A stretch of DNA of 64,000 nt from Clostridia bacterium (GTDB lineage Bacteria; Bacillota; Clostridia; Oscillospirales; CAG-272), in NCBI GenBank assembly GCA_017453245.1, contig JAFTKM010000018.1, positions 1 to 64,000 on the forward strand, given 5' to 3'. Below are positions 51,365 to 59,053 of the stretch, piece by piece. The translations under genes and the position numbers were made by a program. Positions within the stretch are counted from its first letter, which is position 1, and every line of letters begins with the position of its first letter. The notes beneath the pieces were generated by a model that worked only from the letters and a program-made list of their open reading frames with translations, made no database searches and had not been told where the DNA came from.

Positions 51365-52807
51365 ATGTCAATGCTTACTTATTCAGCCTTCGGCGCGGTA
51401 GGCGACGGAGTGACTGATGATTTTGAAGCTATAAGGGCGGCGCACGAGCGCGCTAACGAGACGGGCGAGACGGTTTATGCCGATAAGGGCAAGACCTATT
51501 ATCTCGGTCAGCACGAGAATGCAATTATTGTAAGAACGAGCACCGTGTGGACAGGCGCGACCTTCATCATAGACGACAGAAATATACTCCCCACGGATCC
51601 CGCGAGGACAAAGAGCGTGTTTTATTTGTCACCTGACGAGCCCTCATATGAGGTGATGGGACTTCCCGGTCTCAAAGCAGGACAGGGTAGCGTCGGCGTT
51701 AGCTTTGCCACTCCCGTTCTTCTGTATATCTCAAATGCAGACGAGCGTCAATATATCCGCTTTGGCCCTAACGCCAATGCGGGCTCTCCCAAGCAGGAGC
51801 TTATCCTCGTCGATAAGGACGGATGCGTTGATCCCTCGACTCCTATTATGTGGGACTACGAGAAGATCACCTCCGCGGTCGCGTATCCCGTAGGAGATAC
51901 GCCCATCACCGTCACGGGCGGCACCTTTATCACACGCGCCAACGCGGCGCCTCGTGAGTACACCTACTATGCCCGCAATATCAACGTGAAGCGTTCGGGC
52001 GTGACGATAGACGGCATCACTCACCTCATCAGCGACGAGGGTGAAAACGGCGCGCCCTACGCGGGCTTCCTGACCGTTTCGCATTGTAATAACGTCACTA
52101 TCGAGAACGCGGTATTCACCGGTCATAAGGTGTATAAGCTCTCCACCAATGTGAATAACTCTATGGGCACCTACGAGCTTTCCTTTAATTCCGCAAACTC
52201 GATAACGGTGAAGAATTCCCGACAGACCAACGATATTACCGATCCCTCCTTCTGGGGAGTAATGGGCAGTAACTTCTGTAAGAATATTACCTATGACGGA
52301 TGCATTTTCTCGCGCTTTGACGCTCATCAGGGCACGTATAACGCGACTATTAAAAACAGTGAGATAGGCCATCAGAAGCTCAGCGTTATCGGAGAAGGAA
52401 CTCTGTACGTTGAGAACACGGTCTTTCACTCGGATACCGTTGTTGCTCTCCGAGGTGACTACGGCTGCACCTGGCAGGGCGAGGTTATTCTCAAGAACAT
52501 CACAATAAACAACACCGGCACACCTATCCTTATCAACGCGGGATGGCAGAATCACTACTTCGGCTACACCTGCTACCTCCCCGAGCGCATAGTCGTTGAC
52601 GGCATTAAGCTTGCAAATAAGGACTACTTCTACGTTCTTCCAAAGCTTGCGCCCGATATTGATAAGCCAACCGTCGACGGAGCGGAAAATAAGAACCCCG
52701 TCGAGCTTACCAAGGAGATCGTTATCAAGAGTAATCCCGAGGGATACAAGCATTACGTTTCCGTAAACACCGAGCTGTTTAAAAATGTTAAGGTAATTAT
52801 CGAATAA
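51365..52807 (+). CDS. Right-handed beta-helix protein, 480 aa, paralogue of the preceding lipoprotein
   Basis: Start 51365 after AAAGGAG. The whole protein corresponds to residues about 310-784 of the preceding gene with high identity in long stretches (SAFGAVGDGVTDDFEAIRAAH; NNSMGTYELSFNSANS; YNATIKNSEIGHQKL; NHYFGYTCYLPERI). It lacks any signal peptide or anchor, which is odd for a protein of this class: it may be cytoplasmic, or have lost its export signal. A tandem duplication followed by loss of the N-terminal domain is the simplest history. Confidence 0.85.
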   Translation: MSMLTYSAFGAVGDGVTDDFEAIRAAHERANETGETVYADKGKTYYLGQHENAIIVRTSTVWTGATFIIDDRNILPTDPARTKSVFYLSPDEPSYEVMGLPGLKAGQGSVGVSFATPVLLYISNADERQYIRFGPNANAGSPKQELILVDKDGCVDPSTPIMWDYEKITSAVAYPVGDTPITVTGGTFITRANAAPREYTYYARNINVKRSGVTIDGITHLISDEGENGAPYAGFLTVSHCNNVTIENAVFTGHKVYKLSTNVNNSMGTYELSFNSANSITVKNSRQTNDITDPSFWGVMGSNFCKNITYDGCIFSRFDAHQGTYNATIKNSEIGHQKLSVIGEGTLYVENTVFHSDTVVALRGDYGCTWQGEVILKNITINNTGTPILINAGWQNHYFGYTCYLPERIVVDGIKLANKDYFYVLPKLAPDIDKPTVDGAENKNPVELTKEIVIKSNPEGYKHYVSVNTELFKNVKVIIE

Positions 52808-52857
52808 GTGTAACCTTTTCGCATCTTTTCTTGTCATATAGGATAAAGGAGGTAGTT

Positions 52858-53574
52858 ATGAAAAGGATAAATCGATTAATTTTTTGTTTATTGCTTATTT
52901 TTGCAACCGTGATCAGCCTCTCTGCCTGCCGCGATCCATATATTGAGTCGGGAAAGGGAACTACGACCTATGACGGAGTATCCTTTATGGTAGAGAGCAT
53001 TGACTATTCGGAGGAGCACGTCAAGCTTAACACCAAGCTTGTCAATAACACTCTCTATGAGGTCACCTACGGCGCGGCATATACCGTTGAACGCTATGTA
53101 GATGGTGATTGGATAAACTCTATGAGAGCGGACGTCTCATTTATCGAGATAGCCTACGTGCTCTCACCCCTCGGCACTAACGAGAAGAGCTACTCTATGC
53201 AGTTTGCCGATATATCTAAAGCGGGGCAGTACCGTATAAAAGTAATCTGTCACGTTCACGAAAATGACAAGCCCGTTTATACTACACTTACCGCTAACTT
53301 CACCGTGGATAACGAGCTCACCCTTGCAGGTTACCATAAACTCGACTATGAGCTGAACAGCTGGCTCTACGAGGATCTCCATCCGTATTACAAGGCGGGT
53401 GAAAAGGTGACCGTAAAGATAGGTAAGGCTTACGATATTGGCTTTAATCTGTACCTCGACGGTGAGGAGCTTGTGATGGAATCGTGGGACGGAGATTATT
53501 GGCAGTGTTCGTTCATTATGCCTGATCATCCCGCGAAGCTCACTTATGAGACTTATGACGGTATGCTTGGATGA
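52858..53574 (+). CDS. Lipoprotein with Ig-like and C-terminal beta domains, 238 aa
   Basis: Start 52858 after AAAGGAGG. Lipobox ISLSAC. Residues about 33-150 resemble a bacterial Ig-like domain (VKLNTKLVNNTLYEVTYGAA, VERYVDGDWINS) and residues 165-238 a small domain ending YWQCSFIMPDHPAKLTYET. That last domain is shared with the XRE sensor at 54582 (YWEYTFTMPEHNIKLLI) and the lipoprotein at 57123 (YWEYVFTMPDEDVVITH). Role: surface protein of unknown binding partner. Confidence 0.78.
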   Translation: MKRINRLIFCLLLIFATVISLSACRDPYIESGKGTTTYDGVSFMVESIDYSEEHVKLNTKLVNNTLYEVTYGAAYTVERYVDGDWINSMRADVSFIEIAYVLSPLGTNEKSYSMQFADISKAGQYRIKVICHVHENDKPVYTTLTANFTVDNELTLAGYHKLDYELNSWLYEDLHPYYKAGEKVTVKIGKAYDIGFNLYLDGEELVMESWDGDYWQCSFIMPDHPAKLTYETYDGMLG

Positions 53575-53628
53575 TCCGTAATTTAAAACCACATTTTAGT
53601 CAATAATTATTTACAAAAGAGCGTCTTT

Positions 53629-54507
53629 ATGAGAAAATATCTTGAAGATTTTATGCAGGAGTGCGACTATAACAAGGACGATATTTACGAGCTCTTATCG
53701 GCTTACGATAAGCTTCATTTCTCCTGCTCTGACGAGCTATCCGCCCTTGTATCCGAGTATGATGCAGGGTATAATATCGACTATGAATCAGCACTTGAAG
53801 GTATGAAGGAGCTCTCCCGACTTGCGGGAATACACGAGTATACCGGCGCGCTTCTTCTGTTTCTTTGCTATACCGGAAGGCTTCGCGAGTACTACAAGGA
53901 GGCGGGAATTTCTGATGAGATCTTCCTCGTGTCAGTCCTTGACCTTAAGTATAAGCTTGACGAGTGCAAGTGCGTATACGGCATCAAAGGATCGTTTGTC
54001 GCAAAGTGGTTTTCAGGCTTCTTTAACCTCACTCGCTTTGCCTTGGGCAGACTCCAATTTGAGATAGTCGACTTTGGCGGAGAATACGAGAAGGGCGGGG
54101 TAAAGCTCACACCCGACACCAAGGTGATCAACGTTCATATCCCGAGGACAGGCACGCGCCTCGACCGTGAAAGCACCCTCGAGTCTTATAGACTCGCGAA
54201 GGACTTCTTCGCGCCAAAGTTCGCTGAGACTATCGCGTTTGTGTGTAGCTCCTGGCTTTTGTTCCCACGCCACAGACAGATGCTGAAGCCCGATTCCAAT
54301 CTCTTAGCCTTTATGAATGACTATGATCTTGTAGCCTTGGGTGAGTATGAGAATTATAACGAGGTCTGGCGCCTCTTTGACACAAACTACGACGGCGATG
54401 TGTCACACCTTCCTGCCGATAGCTCCCTGCGCCGCGCATATATCGACCTTGTCTCCCGAGGTGAGAAAACCGGCTGGGGCAAGGGAGTATTTGTGTATAT
54501 GCAATAA
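53629..54507 (+). CDS. GNAT-like acyltransferase (NAT_N/GNAT_C type)
   Basis: A 292-aa cytoplasmic protein with two halves. The N-terminal helical half (ELSRLAGIHEYTGALLLFLCYTGRLREYYKEAGISDEIF) and the C-terminal half (FALGRLQFEIVDFG..., VINVHIPRTGTRLDRESTLESYRLAKDFFA, TIAFVCSSWLLFPRHRQML) match the layout of proteins annotated as acyltransferases of the NAT_N plus GNAT_C families. Substrate unknown. The Shine-Dalgarno is weak (AAGAGCG). Confidence 0.8.
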   Translation: MRKYLEDFMQECDYNKDDIYELLSAYDKLHFSCSDELSALVSEYDAGYNIDYESALEGMKELSRLAGIHEYTGALLLFLCYTGRLREYYKEAGISDEIFLVSVLDLKYKLDECKCVYGIKGSFVAKWFSGFFNLTRFALGRLQFEIVDFGGEYEKGGVKLTPDTKVINVHIPRTGTRLDRESTLESYRLAKDFFAPKFAETIAFVCSSWLLFPRHRQMLKPDSNLLAFMNDYDLVALGEYENYNEVWRLFDTNYDGDVSHLPADSSLRRAYIDLVSRGEKTGWGKGVFVYMQ

Positions 54508-54520
54508 TTTCTCTGTAAAT

Positions 54521-54573
54521 AAAAAAGCTCGTAAGCTTGTTTCCTTAACAGAAAACTCGCTTACGGGCTTTTA
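54521..54573. terminator. Bidirectional terminator between the acyltransferase and XRE sensor genes
   Basis: AAAAGCTCGTAAGC pairs with GCTTACGGGCTTTT around a 24-nt loop; T runs on both strands. Confidence 0.8.
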
Positions 54574-54581
54574 TATTCTTC

Positions 54582-55997
54582 TTATTTTGGTCTAATCAAT
54601 AGTTTAATATTATGTTCGGGCATTGTGAAGGTATATTCCCAATACTCGTCTGTTATTGCGGTGCGCTGAATCTGTTTGCCGCCATCAATCCAAAGCTCAA
54701 TGTCCTCACTCTGTGGCTTTATTCGTACCGTGACTTCCTTGCCGGGCAAAGAGAATGTGGGTTGATTCGGGAGTATATAATCAGCAAGGTCAACGTGCCA
54801 AACATTTTCTACATATTCAATGGTGTAAGTTGGATATTTGTAACCTTCCGAAACACTTTCACGATAAACGGAAATTATGGTGTTGTAAACGAACATTTTA
54901 CCATCAATCACAGCTTTAGATTTTTCTACGTGCTTTATGTGAATTACACAGCACTCAATTTCGCCGTTTTCTTCGTTCATGGTGCTGTTGCTATAAGCGA
55001 AGTAATAATCATCGGGCGTTTCGTTACTGCTAAAATTTCTATAGCCTCCGTATAAGCCCTTGTCGTGCGGTAAAAATGCGTATGTTTTGGCTTCTCCCTC
55101 TGCGTAGATAACCTCGCCGCGTGTTCCGAGATACTTGAAGTTCCTACCAATTAAATAGTTATACACGCTTTCAAGGTACTCGTTAAACTCATACGTATCG
55201 GTGTCAAACAAAATCGTTTCACTGTTCAAATTGGTACAATCAATATCCGTCGGCGCGGGCAAGCCCACAGCCATAAATTCCGAAAGCCTTTCGGAAGAAA
55301 AGAATTTAGCCTTTTCAAAAGCATTTCTGCGTTTTTTACTTGCTATGCTTGCCGGCACAGCGATAGCTGTAATAACGATAGAAGCAATTACGATTACAAT
55401 AATGATTCTCTTAATAAGCGTAGGATTATCTTTGAGCTTCTTGATCGTTTCTTCTGCCTTAATCTTTTTCACGAGCTTGATAATGGCGTAAGTCAGAATA
55501 GGTAAGCCAACCGAGATAGCCGCAATCAAGCACATTATGGGTGTATCAATACCGCCCGTGAAGCCTTGAATTATGAATAAAGCCACACCAAGTGCGATTA
55601 TGCTTGCCCCTATGATAAGACCGTCTTTATTTAATAAGATCAAAAGTATTCCAAACGCCGCCGTAATAATTCCTATGCCAAACATAAAAGGCACAATCGC
55701 ACCGAGTATGAGGGATAGACCGCCAAGAGTAATAAGTACAATGCCAATAATTTTGAATATGGGAAGATTCTTTTCCACATAGACGACCTTCGGAAGCGCT
55801 TCCTCTCCGTTTGCAAGATACTCAACGCTAACGCCAAAGACTCGTGCAAGTCCTATAAGGTTGCTCGTGTCCGGCTCTGTTTGGTTGGTTTCCCATTTTG
55901 ATACAGCTTGTCTTGAAACGTCAAGCAGATCGGCTATATATTCTTGTGATAAGTTCTTTTCCTTACGGCATTTTGCAATACGCTCACCGATAGTCAT
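54582..55997 (-). CDS. XRE-family membrane sensor with a lipoprotein-like ectodomain
   Basis: A 471-aa protein. Residues 1-60 are a Cro/C1 helix-turn-helix (LSQEYIADLLDVSRQAVSKWETNQTEPDTSNL); residues about 80-215 hold four to six membrane helices ending KKIKAEETIKKLKDN and IIIVIVIASIVITAIAVPASIA. The ectodomain (about 225-471) begins FFSSERLSEFMAVGLP and contains EFNEYLESVYNYLIGRNFKYLGTRGE, which aligns with the lipoprotein at 57123 (SEEKLTKCLVGDLP; EFKAYVKSVYDYLCSQAYKYLGTRGE). It ends in the YWEYTFTMPEHN domain. CGGAGGT precedes the ATG. Suggests a regulator that senses the same kind of ligand or partner as its neighbouring lipoproteins. Confidence 0.83.
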   Translation of the reverse strand: MTIGERIAKCRKEKNLSQEYIADLLDVSRQAVSKWETNQTEPDTSNLIGLARVFGVSVEYLANGEEALPKVVYVEKNLPIFKIIGIVLITLGGLSLILGAIVPFMFGIGIITAAFGILLILLNKDGLIIGASIIALGVALFIIQGFTGGIDTPIMCLIAAISVGLPILTYAIIKLVKKIKAEETIKKLKDNPTLIKRIIIVIVIASIVITAIAVPASIASKKRRNAFEKAKFFSSERLSEFMAVGLPAPTDIDCTNLNSETILFDTDTYEFNEYLESVYNYLIGRNFKYLGTRGEVIYAEGEAKTYAFLPHDKGLYGGYRNFSSNETPDDYYFAYSNSTMNEENGEIECCVIHIKHVEKSKAVIDGKMFVYNTIISVYRESVSEGYKYPTYTIEYVENVWHVDLADYILPNQPTFSLPGKEVTVRIKPQSEDIELWIDGGKQIQRTAITDEYWEYTFTMPEHNIKLLIRPK

Positions 55998-56019
55998 AGT
56001 AATAAACCTCCGTTTTCCT

Positions 56020-56146
56020 TTGATAGAGGGGTGAATACGTAGAGTTATTCCTGCCGCAACTGTCGCCCTCGTGGTAGTATTTTACCATTTAGCCCCGGAA
56101 AACACCACCAACTATCGCGCAACTTTAGGTTGCACCGGGGTTTTTT
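56020..56146 (+). ncRNA. Candidate small RNA ending in a plus-strand terminator, antisense to the XRE leader
   Basis: On the plus strand CCCCGG (56093-56098) and CCGGGG (56135-56140) enclose a GCAAC-TTTAG-GTTGC hairpin and are followed by TTTTTT. No plus-strand gene lies upstream within 1.5 kb, so this terminator would end an unannotated transcript. TTGATA at 56020 is a possible -35 but no good -10 follows. On the minus strand it is the leader of the XRE sensor, so it may instead be an RNA structure there. Confidence 0.3.
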
Positions 56147-56177
56147 CTGCAAAAATATTAAGTATTTTGGTAATTAA

Positions 56178-56207
56178 AGCCTGCGCGTAAAAGTGCGTCG
56201 CAGGCTT
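56178..56207 (-). terminator. Terminator of the lipoprotein operon
   Basis: AAGCCTGCG pairs with CGCAGGCTT around a 12-nt loop; only AT-rich text follows on the minus strand, so a weak terminator. Confidence 0.5.
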
Positions 56208-56213
56208 ATTATA

Positions 56214-56654
56214 TTACTTAAATTCAAGGTTGATAATGTCCATAGCAACGTCAAGGTTAGTCAGTACAACCACACAACCGTCACGTGCAATTCTCCAATT
56301 ATTAGAGTTTTCGCCCTTTGCAAAATATTCAATGTTCAATTCAGCAAAATTAGTGGCCTGTTCTTCGGTAGCGAATGTAATAAATGTGCAAGACTTGGAA
56401 TGGTCGCCGTTTTCAATCAAATCATACTGCTTAACGATTTCAACCGTAAAGTCGCCGCCCATAAACGCAATTTCGCTGTTTGTGAGCGAGGTTGCACGTT
56501 CACATTCTTCCTCTGTGATGTAGCACATACCTTCGGTCAAACCCTCACCTTTAAGCTTTTCGATACTCTTATCCATGTCAAATTTTCCGGCACAGCCAAC
56601 AAGAAGCATAGCGAATACCGCCAATACGGCTGCAAGTGATACGATTTTTTTCAT
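56214..56654 (-). CDS. Small lipoprotein, 146 aa
   Basis: Signal KKIVSLAAVLAVFAMLLVGC (lipobox LVGC). The mature domain (DMDKSIEKLKGEGLTEGMCYITEEE..., FMGGDFTVEIVKQYDLIENGDHSKSCTFITFATEEQATNF) is of a type seen as small lipoproteins in Clostridia; no characterised function known to me. AAAGGAG upstream. Last gene of a long leftward operon from 61361. Confidence 0.78.
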   Translation of the reverse strand: MKKIVSLAAVLAVFAMLLVGCAGKFDMDKSIEKLKGEGLTEGMCYITEEECERATSLTNSEIAFMGGDFTVEIVKQYDLIENGDHSKSCTFITFATEEQATNFAELNIEYFAKGENSNNWRIARDGCVVVLTNLDVAMDIINLEFK

Positions 56655-56688
56655 AGTGTTTTTTCTCCTTTGATATGTTTTTGCTTTT

Positions 56689-57108
56689 TTATTTCATAAG
56701 CTCCTTTAACGGCTTTATCATTTTGCGGTCAAAGGTTGAATAGGTCAAATCTCCGTAATATCCGGTATGAAGCCAACGCCACTCACCAAACACACCAAAG
56801 AACAGCCAAAGAATAGGGTTAAACTGCTGTTCCTCGTTTGCCGCCTGCGCCTCTTCCTCGGTAAAGTAGCGGTCCACATACATATAGTTGTCCTCGTTGT
56901 TTGGATCACGTATCTCAAACGAACAGTATATTCCAAGATCATTATACACCGTATCATTCTCATGCCCGTGGTACAAAACAGAGTAACCCGCATCCTTGTA
57001 TGCGGCTATAATTTCCTCACAGGATATTTCCTTCGGCTCTGATTTACCGCAAGCCGTGAGAGATAAGGCAAACGAGAGCAATAAAATGATTGAAAATATC
57101 TTTTTCAT
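56689..57108 (-). CDS. Small lipoprotein, 139 aa
   Basis: Signal KKIFSIILLLSFALSLTAC. The mature part starts GKSEPKEISCEEIIAAYKDAGYSVLYHG and contains EIRDPNNEDNYMYVDRYFTEEEAQAANEEQQFNPILWLFFGVFGEWRWLHTGYYG: a helical start followed by a Trp/Phe-rich segment. Function unknown. The gap to the previous gene is 14 nt. Confidence 0.75.
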   Translation of the reverse strand: MKKIFSIILLLSFALSLTACGKSEPKEISCEEIIAAYKDAGYSVLYHGHENDTVYNDLGIYCSFEIRDPNNEDNYMYVDRYFTEEEAQAANEEQQFNPILWLFFGVFGEWRWLHTGYYGDLTYSTFDRKMIKPLKELMK

Positions 57109-57122
57109 ATTTCCTGATACTT

Positions 57123-58208
57123 TTAGGACAAGAAGCCGTCACTTATTTCGTGTGTTATCACTACATCCTCGTCGGGCATTGTGAAAACATATTCCCAATA
57201 ATCAGAATCCGCATGAGTTTGCGTGAGCTTTATGCCATTAGCATAGAAAGCAAGGTCTGCATCCATAATCGGATGTGTGCGAAGCACTACGGTGTCGCCG
57301 GGATTTGATTCTGTCGGTGCAAAACCTTCCATCAAAAACTCCTTAGTTATATCGCTTTGATAGCTTATAGAATGGCTCACTCCGCTTGGCGGAATAATCG
57401 TTATGGTTTCTCTTTCCTTGATACCACACAATAAGCAGGTATATTCCATAACATAACCACCCAAACCACCTTCGATTTCTATTCCGTCATCCCATTGATG
57501 GTTGCATTCATCGTATTCATATCCGCAAGCATCACAGATATAGTCACCATTTTCATCATAATGTGGCACTGCTCCGAGATCTTGGGAACATCCGCACGTA
57601 TAGTTTTCAAAATGTCCTGCTTCGCCAGCGGAAACATAGGTAATAGTATGCTCGTGTTCCTCCTCGTTCAGAACATAGAAGCCTCCCATAGGTGCTTCTG
57701 ATTTATAATCGAGTGTGATTAAGGTGTTATACGCAAAATTCTTTGTTCCGTATTCGAGATTTTTTGCTTCATAGTCATAAATCGAAAGAATGCAGAAAAT
57801 CAAGTCGCCGTCCTCGTCAAGGGTGCCATCAGAATAAACAAATCTATAAGCGCTGTCAACGTAAAATTCAGAAAGCTCGGTTGCAGGCTTGAAGTAATAG
57901 GTGGTGAAAGTGCCAGCCAACGTGCCGACCTGTTCTCCGCGTGTGCCAAGATATTTATACGCTTGCGAACACAAATAGTCATATACCGACTTTACGTAAG
58001 CCTTAAATTCGCTATCGGTAAGCTCGGCGTAAATGTCCTCGTCGTTATGATTTACGTAATCTTTGGTGATAGTAGGCAAATCACCTACAAGACATTTTGT
58101 AAGTTTTTCTTCCGAAAACCATTCGTTTTCTTTGTGTGCGCTACTGCACGATGCAAGACCGCATAAGCATAAAACTGCTGTCAAGCATAAAGCTAATATT
58201 TTCTTCAT
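57123..58208 (-). CDS. Lipoprotein with XRE-sensor-like domain and Cys-pair motifs, 361 aa
   Basis: Signal KKILALCLTAVLCLCGLASC. Domain 1 (about 28-175) is paralogous to the ectodomain of the XRE sensor (EFKAYVKSVYDYLCSQAYKYLGTRGE). Domain 2 (about 180-260) has PHYDENGDYICDACGYEYDECNHQW, with CxxC pairs after an Asp/Asn-rich loop. Domain 3 (about 285-361) ends YWEYVFTMPDEDVVITHEI, as in the proteins at 52858 and 54582. Probably binds a ligand at the cell surface; metal binding by the CxxC part is an inference. Confidence 0.8.
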   Translation of the reverse strand: MKKILALCLTAVLCLCGLASCSSAHKENEWFSEEKLTKCLVGDLPTITKDYVNHNDEDIYAELTDSEFKAYVKSVYDYLCSQAYKYLGTRGEQVGTLAGTFTTYYFKPATELSEFYVDSAYRFVYSDGTLDEDGDLIFCILSIYDYEAKNLEYGTKNFAYNTLITLDYKSEAPMGGFYVLNEEEHEHTITYVSAGEAGHFENYTCGCSQDLGAVPHYDENGDYICDACGYEYDECNHQWDDGIEIEGGLGGYVMEYTCLLCGIKERETITIIPPSGVSHSISYQSDITKEFLMEGFAPTESNPGDTVVLRTHPIMDADLAFYANGIKLTQTHADSDYWEYVFTMPDEDVVITHEISDGFLS

Positions 58209-58223
58209 TCGCTATACCTCATT

Positions 58224-58643
58224 TTATTTGGATAACTTATATCCACAAGCGGTACACCTGTTATTTTCGTCAAAAAAGTGAACTTCACTTCTGCATATAG
58301 AATCGACAAAGTAAGCATTAAGTTTAACTCTATCTTCTTCACTGACCGTCAGAGATTTATTGAAATCATAATCTATAAACGTTCCGCATTCGCTGTGGTA
58401 AAAAATCTCCCGATCATTCTTCATAATTACGGTATAATCACAATCGCATTTTGCAACGTCATTATGCCATTTGCTATTGTTAAGTAAATCAACCAACAGC
58501 GTTTTGTGTTCTCCATCGGGATAGGGGGCGTAATCGGAATTTTGATATTTTATAGAAATTGGTTTATAAGTGTTGATGCTGCAAGAAGTCAATAAGGACA
58601 TTGATAACACAATCATCAAACATAAAGCCAATATCTTTTTCAT
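58224..58643 (-). CDS. Lipoprotein with C-terminal CxxC motif, 139 aa
   Basis: Signal KKILALCLMIVLSMSLLTSC, nearly identical to that of the 361-aa lipoprotein, including the bases just ahead of the ATG (AGGTAAAGCG versus AGGTATAGCG), which points to duplication. The mature part ends HFFDENNRCTACGYKLSK, the same Asp/Asn loop plus CxxC unit. Function unknown. Confidence 0.75.
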   Translation of the reverse strand: MKKILALCLMIVLSMSLLTSCSINTYKPISIKYQNSDYAPYPDGEHKTLLVDLLNNSKWHNDVAKCDCDYTVIMKNDREIFYHSECGTFIDYDFNKSLTVSEEDRVKLNAYFVDSICRSEVHFFDENNRCTACGYKLSK

Positions 58644-58659
58644 TCGCTTTACCTGCCTT

Positions 58660-59040
58660 TCATTCAGCTCTACCTAATTGCATTTCAAGTGTTGCAATTT
58701 GCGTAAGGTTTTCTAGGGCGTCAAGATATACTACCTCGTCGCCCGATAGGTCAACGAGTATGACGCGGAAACAGTCGGTAAGTCCTTTTTGTTCGAGGAT
58801 TCTTTTCATTTGAGGTATCGTTACAACCTGCAATGAACGTATTTCTTCATCGAACTTTTGTCTATTCGTTCCTACTGTGCCGCCGCATTCCCATTCGCCG
58901 CCGTCTTGCCAACAGTAAATCTCGATGCCTTTCATCGGATCTTCGCTTATATCGGGCAATCCGGGATATACGGGAGTGGAGCAAGCAGAGAGCGCAAACA
59001 AGGTCAGCATACACAACACTAATGCTATAAATTTCTTCAT
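58660..59040 (-). CDS. Small lipoprotein, 126 aa
   Basis: Signal KKFIALVLCMLTLFALSAC. The start at 59040 is preferred over an ATG six nt earlier because AAGGCGG then lies eight nt away. Mature part: STPVYPGLPDISEDPMKGIEIYCWQDGGEWECGGTVGTNR, with VVTIPQMKRILEQKGLTDCFRVILVDLSGDEVVYL. The pattern of a Cys pair plus a beta-rich end is unfamiliar; function unknown. Confidence 0.72.
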   Translation of the reverse strand: MKKFIALVLCMLTLFALSACSTPVYPGLPDISEDPMKGIEIYCWQDGGEWECGGTVGTNRQKFDEEIRSLQVVTIPQMKRILEQKGLTDCFRVILVDLSGDEVVYLDALENLTQIATLEMQLGRAE

Positions 59041-59053
59041 CTTCATTACCGCC

